From RGIG3701 sp031553595 (GTDB taxonomy: Bacteria > Planctomycetota > Planctomycetia > Pirellulales > Thermoguttaceae), in contig JAVBLI010000030.1 in the NCBI GenBank assembly GCA_031553595.1, positions 12,956 to 76,955 of the forward strand: 64,000 nucleotides of DNA. The letters run 5' to 3'. The notes beneath the pieces are model-generated. The model was not told the DNA's origin, searched no databases, and saw nothing but the letters and a program-made list of their open reading frames with translations. Of the stretch, positions 25,901-35,200 are shown piece after piece (the first letter of the stretch is position 1; each line of letters starts with the position of its first letter). Position numbers and translations under genes: made by a program.

Positions 25901-28141
25901 GCCACCATCCGGATTCACCCCACCTTCTGAACGCACACCGCCGCCTTCCGCCCGCACGCCGGCACCGCCACCGGACACGGACGCGGTTTCCGCTCCACCG
26001 ATTCCCGCCGCACCGGAATTTTCGCCGCTCACACCGCCCGCGGAAGGCGCCTGTTCCGCTTCTCCATCCGCACGCACACCGGTACCCGCCACGGCCACTG
26101 CACCCGGTGCGCCCGCCGCCCCCGCGTTTTCCGCACTTCCAGGATTCTCCGTGCGCACACCACCCCCGGCATCCTCCTCACCCGGCCCATTTTCACCACC
26201 ATCCGCCTCATTTTCAGCACTTCCGCGAATTCCATTCGGGTGCCCGGCCTCCCCGCCCGCCTCCGCCTTCATCCCGGACACAGACGTTTCCTTCCCGGGC
26301 TGCGAAACGGCCTGCATCCACCCGAGAACGGAAGCCGGCAGCGCGTCCACATGCCGCACGCCAGCCCCTGGCGCCCAGAGATGATGCCGCGTGGCGTGCG
26401 TCCGGACGGCGTAATAACCCGTCTGCCGGGCCGCGTCCAGAACCTCAAAACCTCCCAGATCCAGCCATTCACTGTACGTGTTCATCTCCTGGTGAATCAG
26501 CGCGTAAAGATCCACGTACACCGTCCCGGACGTCTTTTCTTTCAGACACACTTCCACCACCACGCGCGAACTTTCCGCCACCGCATCACGCACCCGCGCT
26601 GCCCCGGCCGGAGGCGTTTCAGACGGAGGCGTTTCAGACAGAAGCGTTTCGGCCGCAGGCGTTTCAGACGGAACCATTTCCACTGCCGGCGCAACGTAAA
26701 CGTCCCCGGTTTCCGTTTCCGTAATGACTTCCCCGCGGGCCTGCCCGTCCACCGCCGGGAACGGCACCGCTTCCGGAATGACCGTCACCGTGTAATCCGG
26801 TGAAAAAACCGGCACCAGCTCCGCACCCGCCGGCAGCCGCACCCGAAAATGATCCGTGGGCGCCCCGTGAATATCCACCTTCAGCCGCGTCTGGAAACGG
26901 ATGTCCGACTTCTCGACCGTCGTCCCGATAACCCCCTCCACCTCCAGCACCGTCCGCGAAATTTCCTGTGTCCGCTCCGGCTCACGCCACGAAATGTGCA
27001 TCTCATTTTTCAGCTGCATGACACTGAAACGCGTCAGACCTTTTTCATCCGGACTTCCTGCCGCAGCATGTTTTTCATCCCCGGCACGCTCCGCCGAATC
27101 ATGGGCAGGGAAAAAAGCCGGCGGCAAAAGTGTCCCGCCCTCTGAAACCGAAACCGTTAACCGCTCCGATTCCCGGCGCGTCTGCGGCAATTCGAACGCG
27201 ATTTCAGACATGGTGGCCTGCGGAAACGGAATGTGGACCGTATGAACTTCACCGGAAAGCGTCACGGGGACAAGAAAATCCATGTGCAATTTATGCTGCC
27301 CTTTTCCCAGCACCCACGCCGTAAACCCCGCGTCATCCTGCCGAAACTCCATCCACAGCCGCCCCGGCCCTTCATACGCATGCGCTAACTGTAATTCACG
27401 GCGAATCTCCCCGCCGGGAGTCCGCGGCACCGACGCATTCTCCTCCGCCTTCTCCGCATTTTCCCCCGGCACGTTTTCCGGTGTATTTTCTGGTGCTTTT
27501 TCTACGTTTTTTTCCGCCGCCTCATCCCCCATTTTTCCCGGGGAAAGCAGCACGCCATTATTAAAACGCAGTGGAACGCACACCGGCGTGTCAAGAAACG
27601 TTTCCATCTCGAACGTCACCGCCAGGCGGACGAAATTTCTCCCGATTTCCCCCGTGCCGCGGACATTATGAATCACGTAATCCGGAAACGCCGTGGATTT
27701 TACCGGTTTTTCCACACGCGGCCCGGCCTCTCCCCCCCGCATCATCTGCTCCAGCTGCTCCAGCCGGAACCCCGGAATGACCACGAGACGTCCATCCTTA
27801 TTCATCAGATAAAGCGGAATTCCCTCCTGGGACGAAAGTGGCTGAAGCGTCTGGTAAGCCGGAGGCCGCACGGCCGAGTCTCCGTCCGCTGCCGTTCCGT
27901 TTTCCGTCTTTCGCGGCGCGTCCTTCCCCCCACCATTTATACTCGTATCCTCTGCAAAAACCGCCGCTGGCTCACCACTTTCGGGCAAAACAGAAAAAAA
28001 GCCCGCACCTCCAAAAAAGAAAAGGCCGAAAAATACCCACGAAATCACCGCCGGCACATTCCGCTTAAATGAAACCGAAAAGCGCTCAGCCGAATATTTA
28101 TCCCGGAATCGCCGCTTTTTGCCGTGCAGTAAGGAAGTCAT
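22979..28141 (-). CDS. Giant exported membrane-anchored protein A (1720 aa), unknown family
   Basis: Function not recognised. The start is set at ATG 28141, which has GAGG six nt upstream; the ATG at 28147 has no such spacing. Residues about 29-65 are a long signal peptide or anchor (VISWVFFGLFFFGGAGFF, cut near AVFAED). Residues 70-640 and 830-1600 are beta-rich domains. Between them, about 640-800, is a Gly/Ala/Glu linker with short repeats, and a second GTG/GMxGTG-rich stretch lies near 1120-1200. Three or four helices close the protein (LVVVLAFTVFILGFIFIHF onward). The final codons (MRNEE) are written in the genome's heptamer repeat. First gene of the giant operon. Confidence 0.75.
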   Translation of the reverse strand: MTSLLHGKKRRFRDKYSAERFSVSFKRNVPAVISWVFFGLFFFGGAGFFSVLPESGEPAAVFAEDTSINGGGKDAPRKTENGTAADGDSAVRPPAYQTLQPLSSQEGIPLYLMNKDGRLVVIPGFRLEQLEQMMRGGEAGPRVEKPVKSTAFPDYVIHNVRGTGEIGRNFVRLAVTFEMETFLDTPVCVPLRFNNGVLLSPGKMGDEAAEKNVEKAPENTPENVPGENAEKAEENASVPRTPGGEIRRELQLAHAYEGPGRLWMEFRQDDAGFTAWVLGKGQHKLHMDFLVPVTLSGEVHTVHIPFPQATMSEIAFELPQTRRESERLTVSVSEGGTLLPPAFFPAHDSAERAGDEKHAAAGSPDEKGLTRFSVMQLKNEMHISWREPERTQEISRTVLEVEGVIGTTVEKSDIRFQTRLKVDIHGAPTDHFRVRLPAGAELVPVFSPDYTVTVIPEAVPFPAVDGQARGEVITETETGDVYVAPAVEMVPSETPAAETLLSETPPSETPPAGAARVRDAVAESSRVVVEVCLKEKTSGTVYVDLYALIHQEMNTYSEWLDLGGFEVLDAARQTGYYAVRTHATRHHLWAPGAGVRHVDALPASVLGWMQAVSQPGKETSVSGMKAEAGGEAGHPNGIRGSAENEADGGENGPGEEDAGGGVRTENPGSAENAGAAGAPGAVAVAGTGVRADGEAEQAPSAGGVSGENSGAAGIGGAETASVSGGGAGVRAEGGGVRSEGGVNPDGGAYPAGSAPHENGARADGESRSAGAAGETAGWDAFFEYTSQPMMLLTRLVTRSVRFNVEPEYDVTVTENEVLLKGTWKCFIRGGKIAWIDVDFQDWIFESVGPDNLISVESLEVDADGRMSIPLIQPTTGNLTLTFQARRKIKDTDTELAFSFPRPVANHAAAVVQTVASADIRIRCALNVELTPNTERIRHLVRVPRSMAGSVGAQTPNMLFYRGESPEAIFVASRTIHPQQVAVREFSRLEVYPEEYRVCQTYEYTVSYVPLRQLKFTLPEVTAQRVDVLVTEQAHGVGVHGAGTHGVGMLGTGTGMAGTGVPGAPVLASSRTGMTEFPMTGHPQPAFPLAAQPGGTAVTGAVPGAGPISGMADAVADGKVRGGESVRPSAVAARDGGAETVTETGVFSSHFSTRRPMVTMNPPVNPAVSGAVNAPSVMDAGPRKMDVTVLLGEEKIGVFYVTFVYTLPMEKLQPQASRVNDFLLGVPHDGKLADNRLQVFTYHSIRVFPLQAAIPETPWQEVSLSAAENYLQTEMLTRVQQEGMTFIRRNKKEPAGVGGEGVMTGVAAEGEPRGAAFSGGETESAGVGGGYSPSRGGYEFRMNAAALNCWSPTAENRVSLALELKETDPLTVTIVDRYWLQTWMTGKVRQDRAVFCFPPVMDMPLPLTENGVSGGERKSSGGGGVYARKFTIQLPAGASADEADVWIDRRPAEIGTQVKRLSANSLQVTLEATRENLPRTVEIRYQFAKMFSTEEALPMEIPYVVDATWIRGMYWQVVLPGNMHIMTPPQGFSMEYRWGWNHMFWGRVPLWEQTALEQWCGAIQGAPVPVTMNRYVFAGMGSRDTLKDGVSFRLVNRTTLVVVLAFTVFILGFIFIHFSWTHHPLFLLGLLVAVGAVGVRYPDLALLALQASALGAVLVVISLLFNIFYRPQATGQGKTKYMMEQDTTVSPSPRAVIVPVTDELSPTRTYTADELGMRNEE

Positions 28142-28918
28142 ACACATCCTCGCATCATGGTTTTTTGTGGATGAAAAGTCATTTTTATTCGTTACGATTT
28201 CAATTTTCCTGCCGGAATTTTAACCGCCCTTACGGATTTTCAGGAAAATTTCCACAGGCGAAACACCACTGCCGGAAGTGCAAAAATCCTCGGTGTTCCA
28301 TGCATTTTTTCCCCTATTTTCTATTATACTCAATTTTAACGATTTAGGGAGATGGGAAACATGGCAACTCTGCATATTTTCAGACAAAACACCGATTTTG
28401 TGCAAGTCATACTGATTATACGGATTAAATCGGCCGATAAACCATAAAATGACGGACGTGGGTCCCCGCAAGGCGGATATTCGGAGGATTTTTCACAAAA
28501 ACACCTGTCCGAATCCCCCAAAACGCAATTTTCGCGCATTTTAATGTTCTTTTTCCAACCAGCATGAAATTCGCACGAAACGCCGAGGGGGCTTCCGCCC
28601 CCACCTTCCCATTTTCTTCCCACAATGATTTTCGAAAAACATTCACACACAAAAATCATCATCCACCCCAGGCAGCCGATTCACGCACCGCCGGGGAAAA
28701 ATATTACGGATTGCGCTTGACGCGCAAGGGAGAAAAAGTATATACTACATTTATATGTTTGAATGGACGAATTGCGTATAACTGTCAAATTTTATGACGT
28801 TTATATAAAGCAATCATTTTACCGGTTTCCGCGGAAAGATTCCCAAAATGAGCCTGCCTTTCTGAAGACACCCATTTTCCGAATACGACATTACCGCACA
28901 ACAATGGACTGAATACCT
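28142..28918. other. Long divergent intergenic region (777 nt)
   Basis: No gene is convincing here; short frames on both strands lack ribosome sites and family features. Three things are visible. A TATAAT box on the minus strand (28328-28323) could serve the giant operon, though its -35 is poor. A perfect GGGGGC-TTCC-GCCCCC hairpin stands at 28587-28602. A good plus-strand promoter stands at 28717-28746. Both flanking genes would then have leaders of about 165-175 nt. The rest is AT-richer than the genes. A small RNA or leader regulation is possible but not shown. Confidence 0.55.
28717..28746 (+). promoter_or_regulatory. Sigma70-type promoter upstream of the DUF1573 gene
   Basis: TTGACG (28717-28722), 18-nt spacer, TATACT (28741-28746). 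Transcription would begin near 28753, leaving a 166-nt untranslated leader. Confidence 0.65.
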
Positions 28919-30748
28919 ATGCAAGCGTTATTTCTGTCATGGATGATGATCCTGGGGGCGCCCGGAGATGCGAATACGAACTGGGCCAGCGAGATGTTCG
29001 AGACCACATCTCACGATTTCGGCGTGGTCATGAAAGGCTCAAAAACGGAATTCGATTTCGTTTTCACGAATAAATATAATGAGGATGTTCAGATCGAGTC
29101 TGTCACCACCTCCTGCCAGTGCACGATGCCCGAATTTACGCGAGGGCCCATCAAAACCTGGGATAAAGGGAAGGTTCACATCACGGTAAACACGAAAAGT
29201 TTCGTCGGGAACAAGAATGCCACCATCACCGTGCGATTCCTGAAACCGTACCGGATGGAGATTCAGCTTCATTCTTACGTGAACATCCGCTCCGACGTGG
29301 CGGTGAACCCGGGCGTGGTTTATTTCGGAACCGTTTCTCAGGGGAAAAAGCCCGCCATCCCGGTGAACATCAGTTGTGTGGGCCGGCGTGGCTGGCAGAT
29401 TACGGATGTCATGAGCACATGCCCCTTTCTCAGCGTGCAGTTACAGGAAACGAGCCGTACGGGGAATCAGGTCAGTTATTTAATGACGGTTTATTTAAAA
29501 GATAATGCGCCGGCGGGGCGTTTCAGTGAATTTCTGGAACTGGTCACGAATGACCAGGACCCGCGCAACCGGCGGTTTCCCATCCAGGTGGAGGGACAGG
29601 TGCGTCAGTCGCTAGCCGTGAACCCGTCCCCGCTTTCTTTCGGCCTGGTGGGCTCGGGGGAAACCGTAACGAAAGCCGTGGTGGTGGAAGGTCAGGAGCC
29701 GTTCCAAATTACGGACATCCGCTCCGAAGACTCACACATTTCCGCCACGATTCATCAGATGACGCCGTCACGATACACCGTCAATTTAAGTTACCGCGGA
29801 GACGCACCTCGCACCATTAACGGCAGTGTCGCGTTCATCACGAGCATGGACGGAAGCACCCCCACCCGGCTGGATTTCATGGGACGGATCATGGAGCCGG
29901 ACCCCCCTGCGGTGTCTCCGGCCGTGGAGCCCGCCCTGGCCCCGGCGGAGCCTGAAGAGGAGCTTCCCGAGGAAGAATTTCCGGTCGAGGAATTCCCCAT
30001 GGAAAATTTCCTGGAAGACGGTACTGGAGACGCGGCGGACACCGAGAAGGTTCCGGCGGAAGAAAAAGCCTCTGAGGAGGATGCGTTTTCCGAACTGACG
30101 GAGGAAAAAGAAAAATTGCCGGAAATGAAGGCGCCCGTGGCGAATAAAACGCCGTCTGGCGAGACGCCGCGGAGAATGACGCCGCCTTTAAGAACGGCAC
30201 CGTTACCGAAAGAAGTGGATAATTTTGAGGACGTCATTCCGCTGGAAACGCTGGCGGACGTGGAAGAAGCGCCGCAGCCGGAAAAGCCTGTTGCGCCTGT
30301 GAAACCTGCTCCTGCGGTGAAAACACCGGAAGCGCCTGTGAAACCTGCGCCTGCGGAAAAAACGCCGGAAGCAGCTGTAAAACCTGTTCCGGCGGAGGAA
30401 ACGCTGGATCTTGAAGCCCCATTTTTGGACATGACGGAAATGGACCCGGCCGGGCCCTCCTTACCAGCCTTACCCGTCAAGAAGACGAAAACGGCAGAAA
30501 CAGAGAAGGTGGATACCGCCGCCGCGAAAAAGAATACCACGGAGTCCGTGGAACAGGAAGCTCCGAAAGCGGCGAAACCTGACACCCCAGTGAAAATGGA
30601 CGCTCCAGTGAAAGATGGCATATCTGTGAAAGATGACGCCGCCACGAATAATATGAAAAGCGAAAACGTCCCGGATTCCGCCAAAGAATCATCGGCGCCG
30701 CAAAAAGGTCGGGTTCTGCTGAAGCCGTTATCCGCTGCGCTGCGGTAA
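28919..30748 (+). CDS. DUF1573 (ASH/HYDIN-like) exported protein with Lys/Pro/Ala/Glu tail
   Basis: A 609-residue protein. Residues 1-18 are a short signal peptide (MQALFLSWMMILGAPGDA). Three Ig-like DUF1573/ASH modules follow: about 28-110 (SHDFGVVMKGSKTEFDFVFT, with the SCQCTMPE motif), 125-225 (VVYFGTVSQGKKPA) and 230-325 (PSPLSFGLVGSGETVTKAV). Residues 330-609 are a long Pro, Glu, Ala and Lys-rich region with repeats such as APVKPAPAEKTPEA and VKMDAPVKDG. The domain is common in Bacteroidetes and planctomycete envelope proteins; role unknown. It is divergent from the giant operon. No clear ribosome site precedes the ATG. Confidence 0.82.
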   Translation: MQALFLSWMMILGAPGDANTNWASEMFETTSHDFGVVMKGSKTEFDFVFTNKYNEDVQIESVTTSCQCTMPEFTRGPIKTWDKGKVHITVNTKSFVGNKNATITVRFLKPYRMEIQLHSYVNIRSDVAVNPGVVYFGTVSQGKKPAIPVNISCVGRRGWQITDVMSTCPFLSVQLQETSRTGNQVSYLMTVYLKDNAPAGRFSEFLELVTNDQDPRNRRFPIQVEGQVRQSLAVNPSPLSFGLVGSGETVTKAVVVEGQEPFQITDIRSEDSHISATIHQMTPSRYTVNLSYRGDAPRTINGSVAFITSMDGSTPTRLDFMGRIMEPDPPAVSPAVEPALAPAEPEEELPEEEFPVEEFPMENFLEDGTGDAADTEKVPAEEKASEEDAFSELTEEKEKLPEMKAPVANKTPSGETPRRMTPPLRTAPLPKEVDNFEDVIPLETLADVEEAPQPEKPVAPVKPAPAVKTPEAPVKPAPAEKTPEAAVKPVPAEETLDLEAPFLDMTEMDPAGPSLPALPVKKTKTAETEKVDTAAAKKNTTESVEQEAPKAAKPDTPVKMDAPVKDGISVKDDAATNNMKSENVPDSAKESSAPQKGRVLLKPLSAALR

Positions 30749-30777
30749 TCGGCGGGGCGGCGGTTTTCGAAATTTCC

Positions 30778-30806
30778 GGGCGGTTCCTTTCTTCCGCCCT
30801 TATTTT
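30778..30806 (+). terminator. Intrinsic terminator of the DUF1573 gene
   Basis: GGGCGG (30778-30783) pairs with CCGCCC (30794-30799), followed by TTATTTT. It starts 30 nt after the stop codon. Confidence 0.65.
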
Positions 30807-30819
30807 ACGGTATACTGAA

Positions 30820-30860
30820 GAAGTGACGGTTAACGTGCCGGCACTTCTTTTTTTCTTTTT
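30820..30860 (+). terminator. Second terminator-like hairpin with long T-run, in the hemL leader
   Basis: GAAGTG-A-CGG (30820-30829) pairs with CCG-G-CACTTC (30838-30847), with one A/G mismatch and an 8-nt loop. A 13-nt run of T with one C follows to 30860. A TATACT box (30811-30816) lies just upstream. Either this is a back-up terminator for the DUF1573 gene or an attenuator on a hemL transcript. Confidence 0.6.
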
Positions 30861-30896
30861 ATGGAATCACAGGGACACGGAATCACGGGGAACATG

Positions 30897-32186
30897 ATGA
30901 AATTTTCGAAAAGTGAAGCGGCTTTCGCGGAAGCGGTGCGAGTCATGCCGGGCGGGGTAAACAGTCCGGCGCGGGCGTTCGGGGCCGTGGGCGGAAACCC
31001 GGTGTTCATTCATCGCGCGGAAGGGGCGTATTTATATGATGTGGACGGAAACCGGTTCACCGATTATGTCGGCTCATGGGGCCCCATGATTCTCGGGCAT
31101 CTGTACCCGCCCGTGGTCGCGGCGGTTCAGAAAATGCTCACGCGCGGCATGAGTTTCGGCGCCCCCACCCTGGAAGAAACCGTGCTGGCGGAAAAAGTAA
31201 TCGCGGCCGTGCCGTCCGTGGAAATGGTGCGTTTCGTGAACTCCGGAACGGAAGCCACCATGAGCGCCATCCGCGTCGCGCGGGGGTTCACAGGGCGTGA
31301 GAAAATCGTGAAATTCGCGGGGAATTATCATGGCCACTCGGATTCCCTGCTGGTGGCGGCGGGTTCCGCGGCGGCCACGCTGGGTGTGCCGAATTCCCCC
31401 GGAGTGACTGCGGGAACGGCCCGTGACACGCTGGTGCTCCCGTATAATGACACGGCGGCGCTTGCCGCGCTTTTCGAAAAATGTGGAGCGGAAATCGCGT
31501 GCGTCATCCTGGAGCCGGTGGTGGGGAACATGGGCTGCGTACCGTCCACGGCCGAATTTCGCGAGGCACTGGAGGCCGTCCGGGAAAAATACGGCACGGT
31601 CATTCTCTGTGATGAAGTCATGACCGGCTTCCGCGTGACTTTCGGCGGAGCGCAGGCGCTTTACGGACTCTCGCCGGATTTAACGACTTTCGGAAAAATC
31701 ATCGGCGGCGGACTCCCCGTGGGCGCATACGGCGGACGCCGCGAGATTATGGCGCACGTCATGCCAGCCGGGAAAGTTTATCAGGCCGGCACGCTCAGTG
31801 GGAACCCGCTGGCCATGGCCGCCGGAATCGCCACGCTGGACGCGCTGCGGGAAACGCCGCCGTACGCGTACCTGGAAACGCTTTCCGCGCAACTGGCGGG
31901 GGGCGTGCGGGCGGAAGCCGCGCGGGCGGGCGTGCCGCTGTGTGTGAACCGCGTGGGCTCCATGCTCACGTTCTTTTTCCAGGACGGGCCCGTGACGGAC
32001 TGGGATTCCGCGGCCCGCTCAGACACGCAGCGTTTCGCCGCGTTCTTTCAGGGCATGCTCCGCCGGGGTGTGTACCTGCCGTGCAGTCAGTATGAAGCCA
32101 TGTTCCTCTCCGCCGCCCACACGGAAGCGGACATCCAACACACGATCACCGCCGCGGGAGAAGTTTTCGCGGAAATTTCCGCGTAA
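30897..32186 (+). CDS. hemL: Glutamate-1-semialdehyde 2,1-aminomutase
   Basis: A PLP enzyme converting glutamate-1-semialdehyde to 5-aminolevulinate in the C5 route to heme; cytosolic dimer. It has 429 residues (MKFSKSEAAFAEAVRVMPGG), the usual family length. Visible motifs are MPGGVNSPARAF, VRFVNSGTEATMSAIRVARG, FAGNYHGHSDS, CDEVMTGFRV and the PLP lysine in TTFGKIIGGGLP (Lys267). The start at 30897 has GGGGA five nt upstream. The upstream in-frame ATG at 30861 directly abuts a T-run and has no ribosome site, and ATG 30894 is too close. The next gene is convergent, only 16 nt away. Confidence 0.95.
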   Translation: MKFSKSEAAFAEAVRVMPGGVNSPARAFGAVGGNPVFIHRAEGAYLYDVDGNRFTDYVGSWGPMILGHLYPPVVAAVQKMLTRGMSFGAPTLEETVLAEKVIAAVPSVEMVRFVNSGTEATMSAIRVARGFTGREKIVKFAGNYHGHSDSLLVAAGSAAATLGVPNSPGVTAGTARDTLVLPYNDTAALAALFEKCGAEIACVILEPVVGNMGCVPSTAEFREALEAVREKYGTVILCDEVMTGFRVTFGGAQALYGLSPDLTTFGKIIGGGLPVGAYGGRREIMAHVMPAGKVYQAGTLSGNPLAMAAGIATLDALRETPPYAYLETLSAQLAGGVRAEAARAGVPLCVNRVGSMLTFFFQDGPVTDWDSAARSDTQRFAAFFQGMLRRGVYLPCSQYEAMFLSAAHTEADIQHTITAAGEVFAEISA

Positions 32187-32202
32187 AAAGTAAACACGTA
32201 AA

Positions 32203-35200
32203 TCACGGAAACAGCTTTTCGAATTTCCGCCGCATCTGCTTTCCGCCAAGTTCCGGGTAAAGCACGCGGAGCGTTTCGTACATCCGCTGGGCCTGTTCCT
32301 TTTCGCCCAGTAGGATGTAAAGGCGGAGGACTTCATATTTTGCCGCGAACCACGGCTCCGTTTTCGGCGTGGAATTTTTCTCCACCGCCCGCCACTGATC
32401 GCGCGCTTTATTCAGCGTTTCAATTAATTTCGTCTTTTCGCCGCAGACGCTCAGCACGCGGGCGTATTCCGTCTGCACCTCACGCGATTTCGGATAAACG
32501 GCCGCGATCTGCGCGTAAAGCGGCAGGGCATCTTCCGTCCGTCCAAGTGTTAAAAGCGTCTGGGCTTTTCCCAGCATCAGCTCATTCCGCCCGGCCGGCG
32601 GCAGCGCATCCGCATGCTTTTCCAGAAGTTCCACCACCGTCAACTGAAGCTGCGCGTACTGCCTCGCCATTTTTTCATCCGTGGCGGTTTTTGAAAAACG
32701 CTGGAGCGATTTTAAAATCGCCAGCAGCGCGGCCGTGTTCTCAGACGCCGACCCGCCCTGCCCCGTGTGCGTCACGATTCCCGCCAGTAACTGCGAAACC
32801 TCATCACTGCGCCCCTGCATGACCGTGGCCAGAATTAGCAGGCACTGGGCCGAGACCCGCATCTCCGCGGAAATCGTTTTCCCGGAAGCGTCTTTCGCGG
32901 AAAGCACCTCTCGCAGCGTCCGCTCCGCCTGCGCGGCGGTTTCCGGGAGAAATTCCAGCCGCCAGCGCGCGCTGTGTACCATCATCTCATACCGCGGCGC
33001 CCCGGCAGGGATATTTTTAAGAACCGTCTCGCTCCATGTCACCGCCTGACGCGCGAATTTCGGGAGATTCTCCGCAGCAGCCTGACTTTTCTGCACATCC
33101 TGGAACAGAGCGTTCCACGCGTGAACCGCCCCCTGCACGCGCGCGAAATACTCCGGATCCTCCGCGTCCGTACTCTCCACCAGGATCCGAGAAATATCCA
33201 CGGCCGCCGCCCATTTCCCGCGCAGCCGCAGCAGCTCGACCAGCTGTTTCAGAATGTTCGTGATGGCCGGATCCGTGTCTTTCCAGAGGCGGTAATGCTC
33301 CACCAGCAGCTCCTCATAAATATCCATGGCCGCCGTCAGTTCCGCCATGAGCGTCTGCTCTTCCGTGACGGGCGTGCCCTCCGGCGACGCGGATTCTAGC
33401 GCCGTTTCATCGCGCTCGGCCGTTTTATGCACCGCCTCATCCGCGGCATTTTCATCTTCCGCTTCACGGGAAGCTTCTTCATGAAGGGCTTCCTCCGCGC
33501 GGCCGTTTTCCTCCAGGTCGGCTCCTTCTCCCGCATCCGCTTCTTCTTCCGCCGCCGCTGCGCCGCCCATACCCGCCTGCGCTTCATTCACTGAAGAAAC
33601 CGCCGCGTTACTGCCAGCCATGCGCGTCTGCTCCATAAAATTTCGCGCATTGCGCAGCGCGTCATTCACTTTTTCAGACGCCAGAAAAATCGCCAGGAGG
33701 TGATTTTTGACCGCGTCCGGATGCTCCGGAAACGCCGTGGCGGTCCGGCGATAAAACCGCATGGCCGCGTCATGATTCCCCTCCTGATATAAAATCCCCG
33801 CGGCCAGCGTCCCCACACGCACCGCCACCTGCATGTTTTTCTCCGCCACCGCCTTCCGCCACGCCTGCTCACACAGCGGGAGTGCCTTCTTCAGATCCCC
33901 GGCCCGGCACGCGTTCTCCACCATCAGCAGCAGCACGCCCAGATCCTCCCCCGCCACGCCCTGCGTCTGAACCGCCTCTTTCAGTAAGCCGGAAAGCAGA
34001 ATCTCCGCCCGGTACACCCACTGCGGCGAGTCTTTAGCGCGGATCTGCTCCCGCATCATGAGCGTTTCCGTGTACCACTGCTGGGCTTCCTTCTTTCCCG
34101 CTTCCCCTTTTTTTACGGCCGTCATCCACAGCGCGATCTGCATTTCCAGCACCGCGCAATCCGCGTTTCCACTGAGGCCGATCATTTCCGGCGAAAATTC
34201 CTGACGCACCAGCTCCAGCGCCGCCTCCGCCCGCCCCGTGGCAAGATAAAACCGGAGGGTCTCCGCAAGAAAATCCAGCCGCGTCTCGTCCGTCATGGGC
34301 CGCCCGGCCAGCGTTTCCAGACGTTTTTTCACTTCCGCGAAATTTCCCTGCAGCCGCAGACACGCGATCTCCGCCAGATGAATCCTCCACCGCAGCGGCG
34401 AATCTTCCGGCACGCCGAATAAAACTTGCACCTGCTTCAGGGCCTCCGTGGCCGACGACACTCGATCCACGCTCCCCGGCGGATACGATTCCCCCTGACA
34501 TTTCAGGGCCAGCAGCAGGCGGTACTGAATATTATTCCGCAGCGAAACCTGCTCCCAGACACTTAATCCGTCTTCAGAAAATCTCGCCGCCGACACACCC
34601 CACGCCTTCGCGCCTCCTGTGCTATGCCGTGCCGTGCTCTTCCGCGGCGCATCATCCGGAATCACCTCCAATTTTTTATCCAGCTCCTTAAAAAGCTTAA
34701 TCGCCTGGCGCAAAAGCTTCCGCGCCTCCTCCATTTTTTCGCGGTCCCTCTCATGCACCTGGCCTTCCAGACACGCCATCTCCGCCGCCGCCAGCAGCCC
34801 CAGCCCCCACTGATACTCCACCACCGGCAGCCAAGAACTCTCCGGAAACTGCGTGCGGAAGTCGGCCAGAATTTGCGCCGCCTTTTCGCGGGAAATCTGA
34901 CGCTGCGCCCCGGACGCCGTCAGCGACTGCCCCAGCACCACCCGCATCCATTCCATGGTCAGTTCCGCCTTCACCTGGGGCGAAACCCCCGTGGCATTCA
35001 TTTCCCGCCGGCAATACTCCTCCGCTAGACGAAACAGCCCGGCATCCACCAGCGCATCCAGAAACACGCGGTCCGCAGAAGCCGCCAGACCGTCTTCCAT
35101 CTTATTCTTCACGGGCACATGATCATCCGCGTCCGCATCTTGCGCTGCCGCACACGAAATCCGCCCCGAAACCGCGTAAGCACCCATTCCAAAAATCACC

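Noticed and set aside
28336..28662. Short minus-strand frames in the 777-nt gap
   Set aside because: No ribosome site, no recognisable features and overlapping alternatives in other frames.
30861..30896. ATG at 30861 as hemL start
   Set aside because: It follows directly on a terminator T-run with no ribosome site; ATG 30897 has GGGGA five nt upstream and gives the family length.
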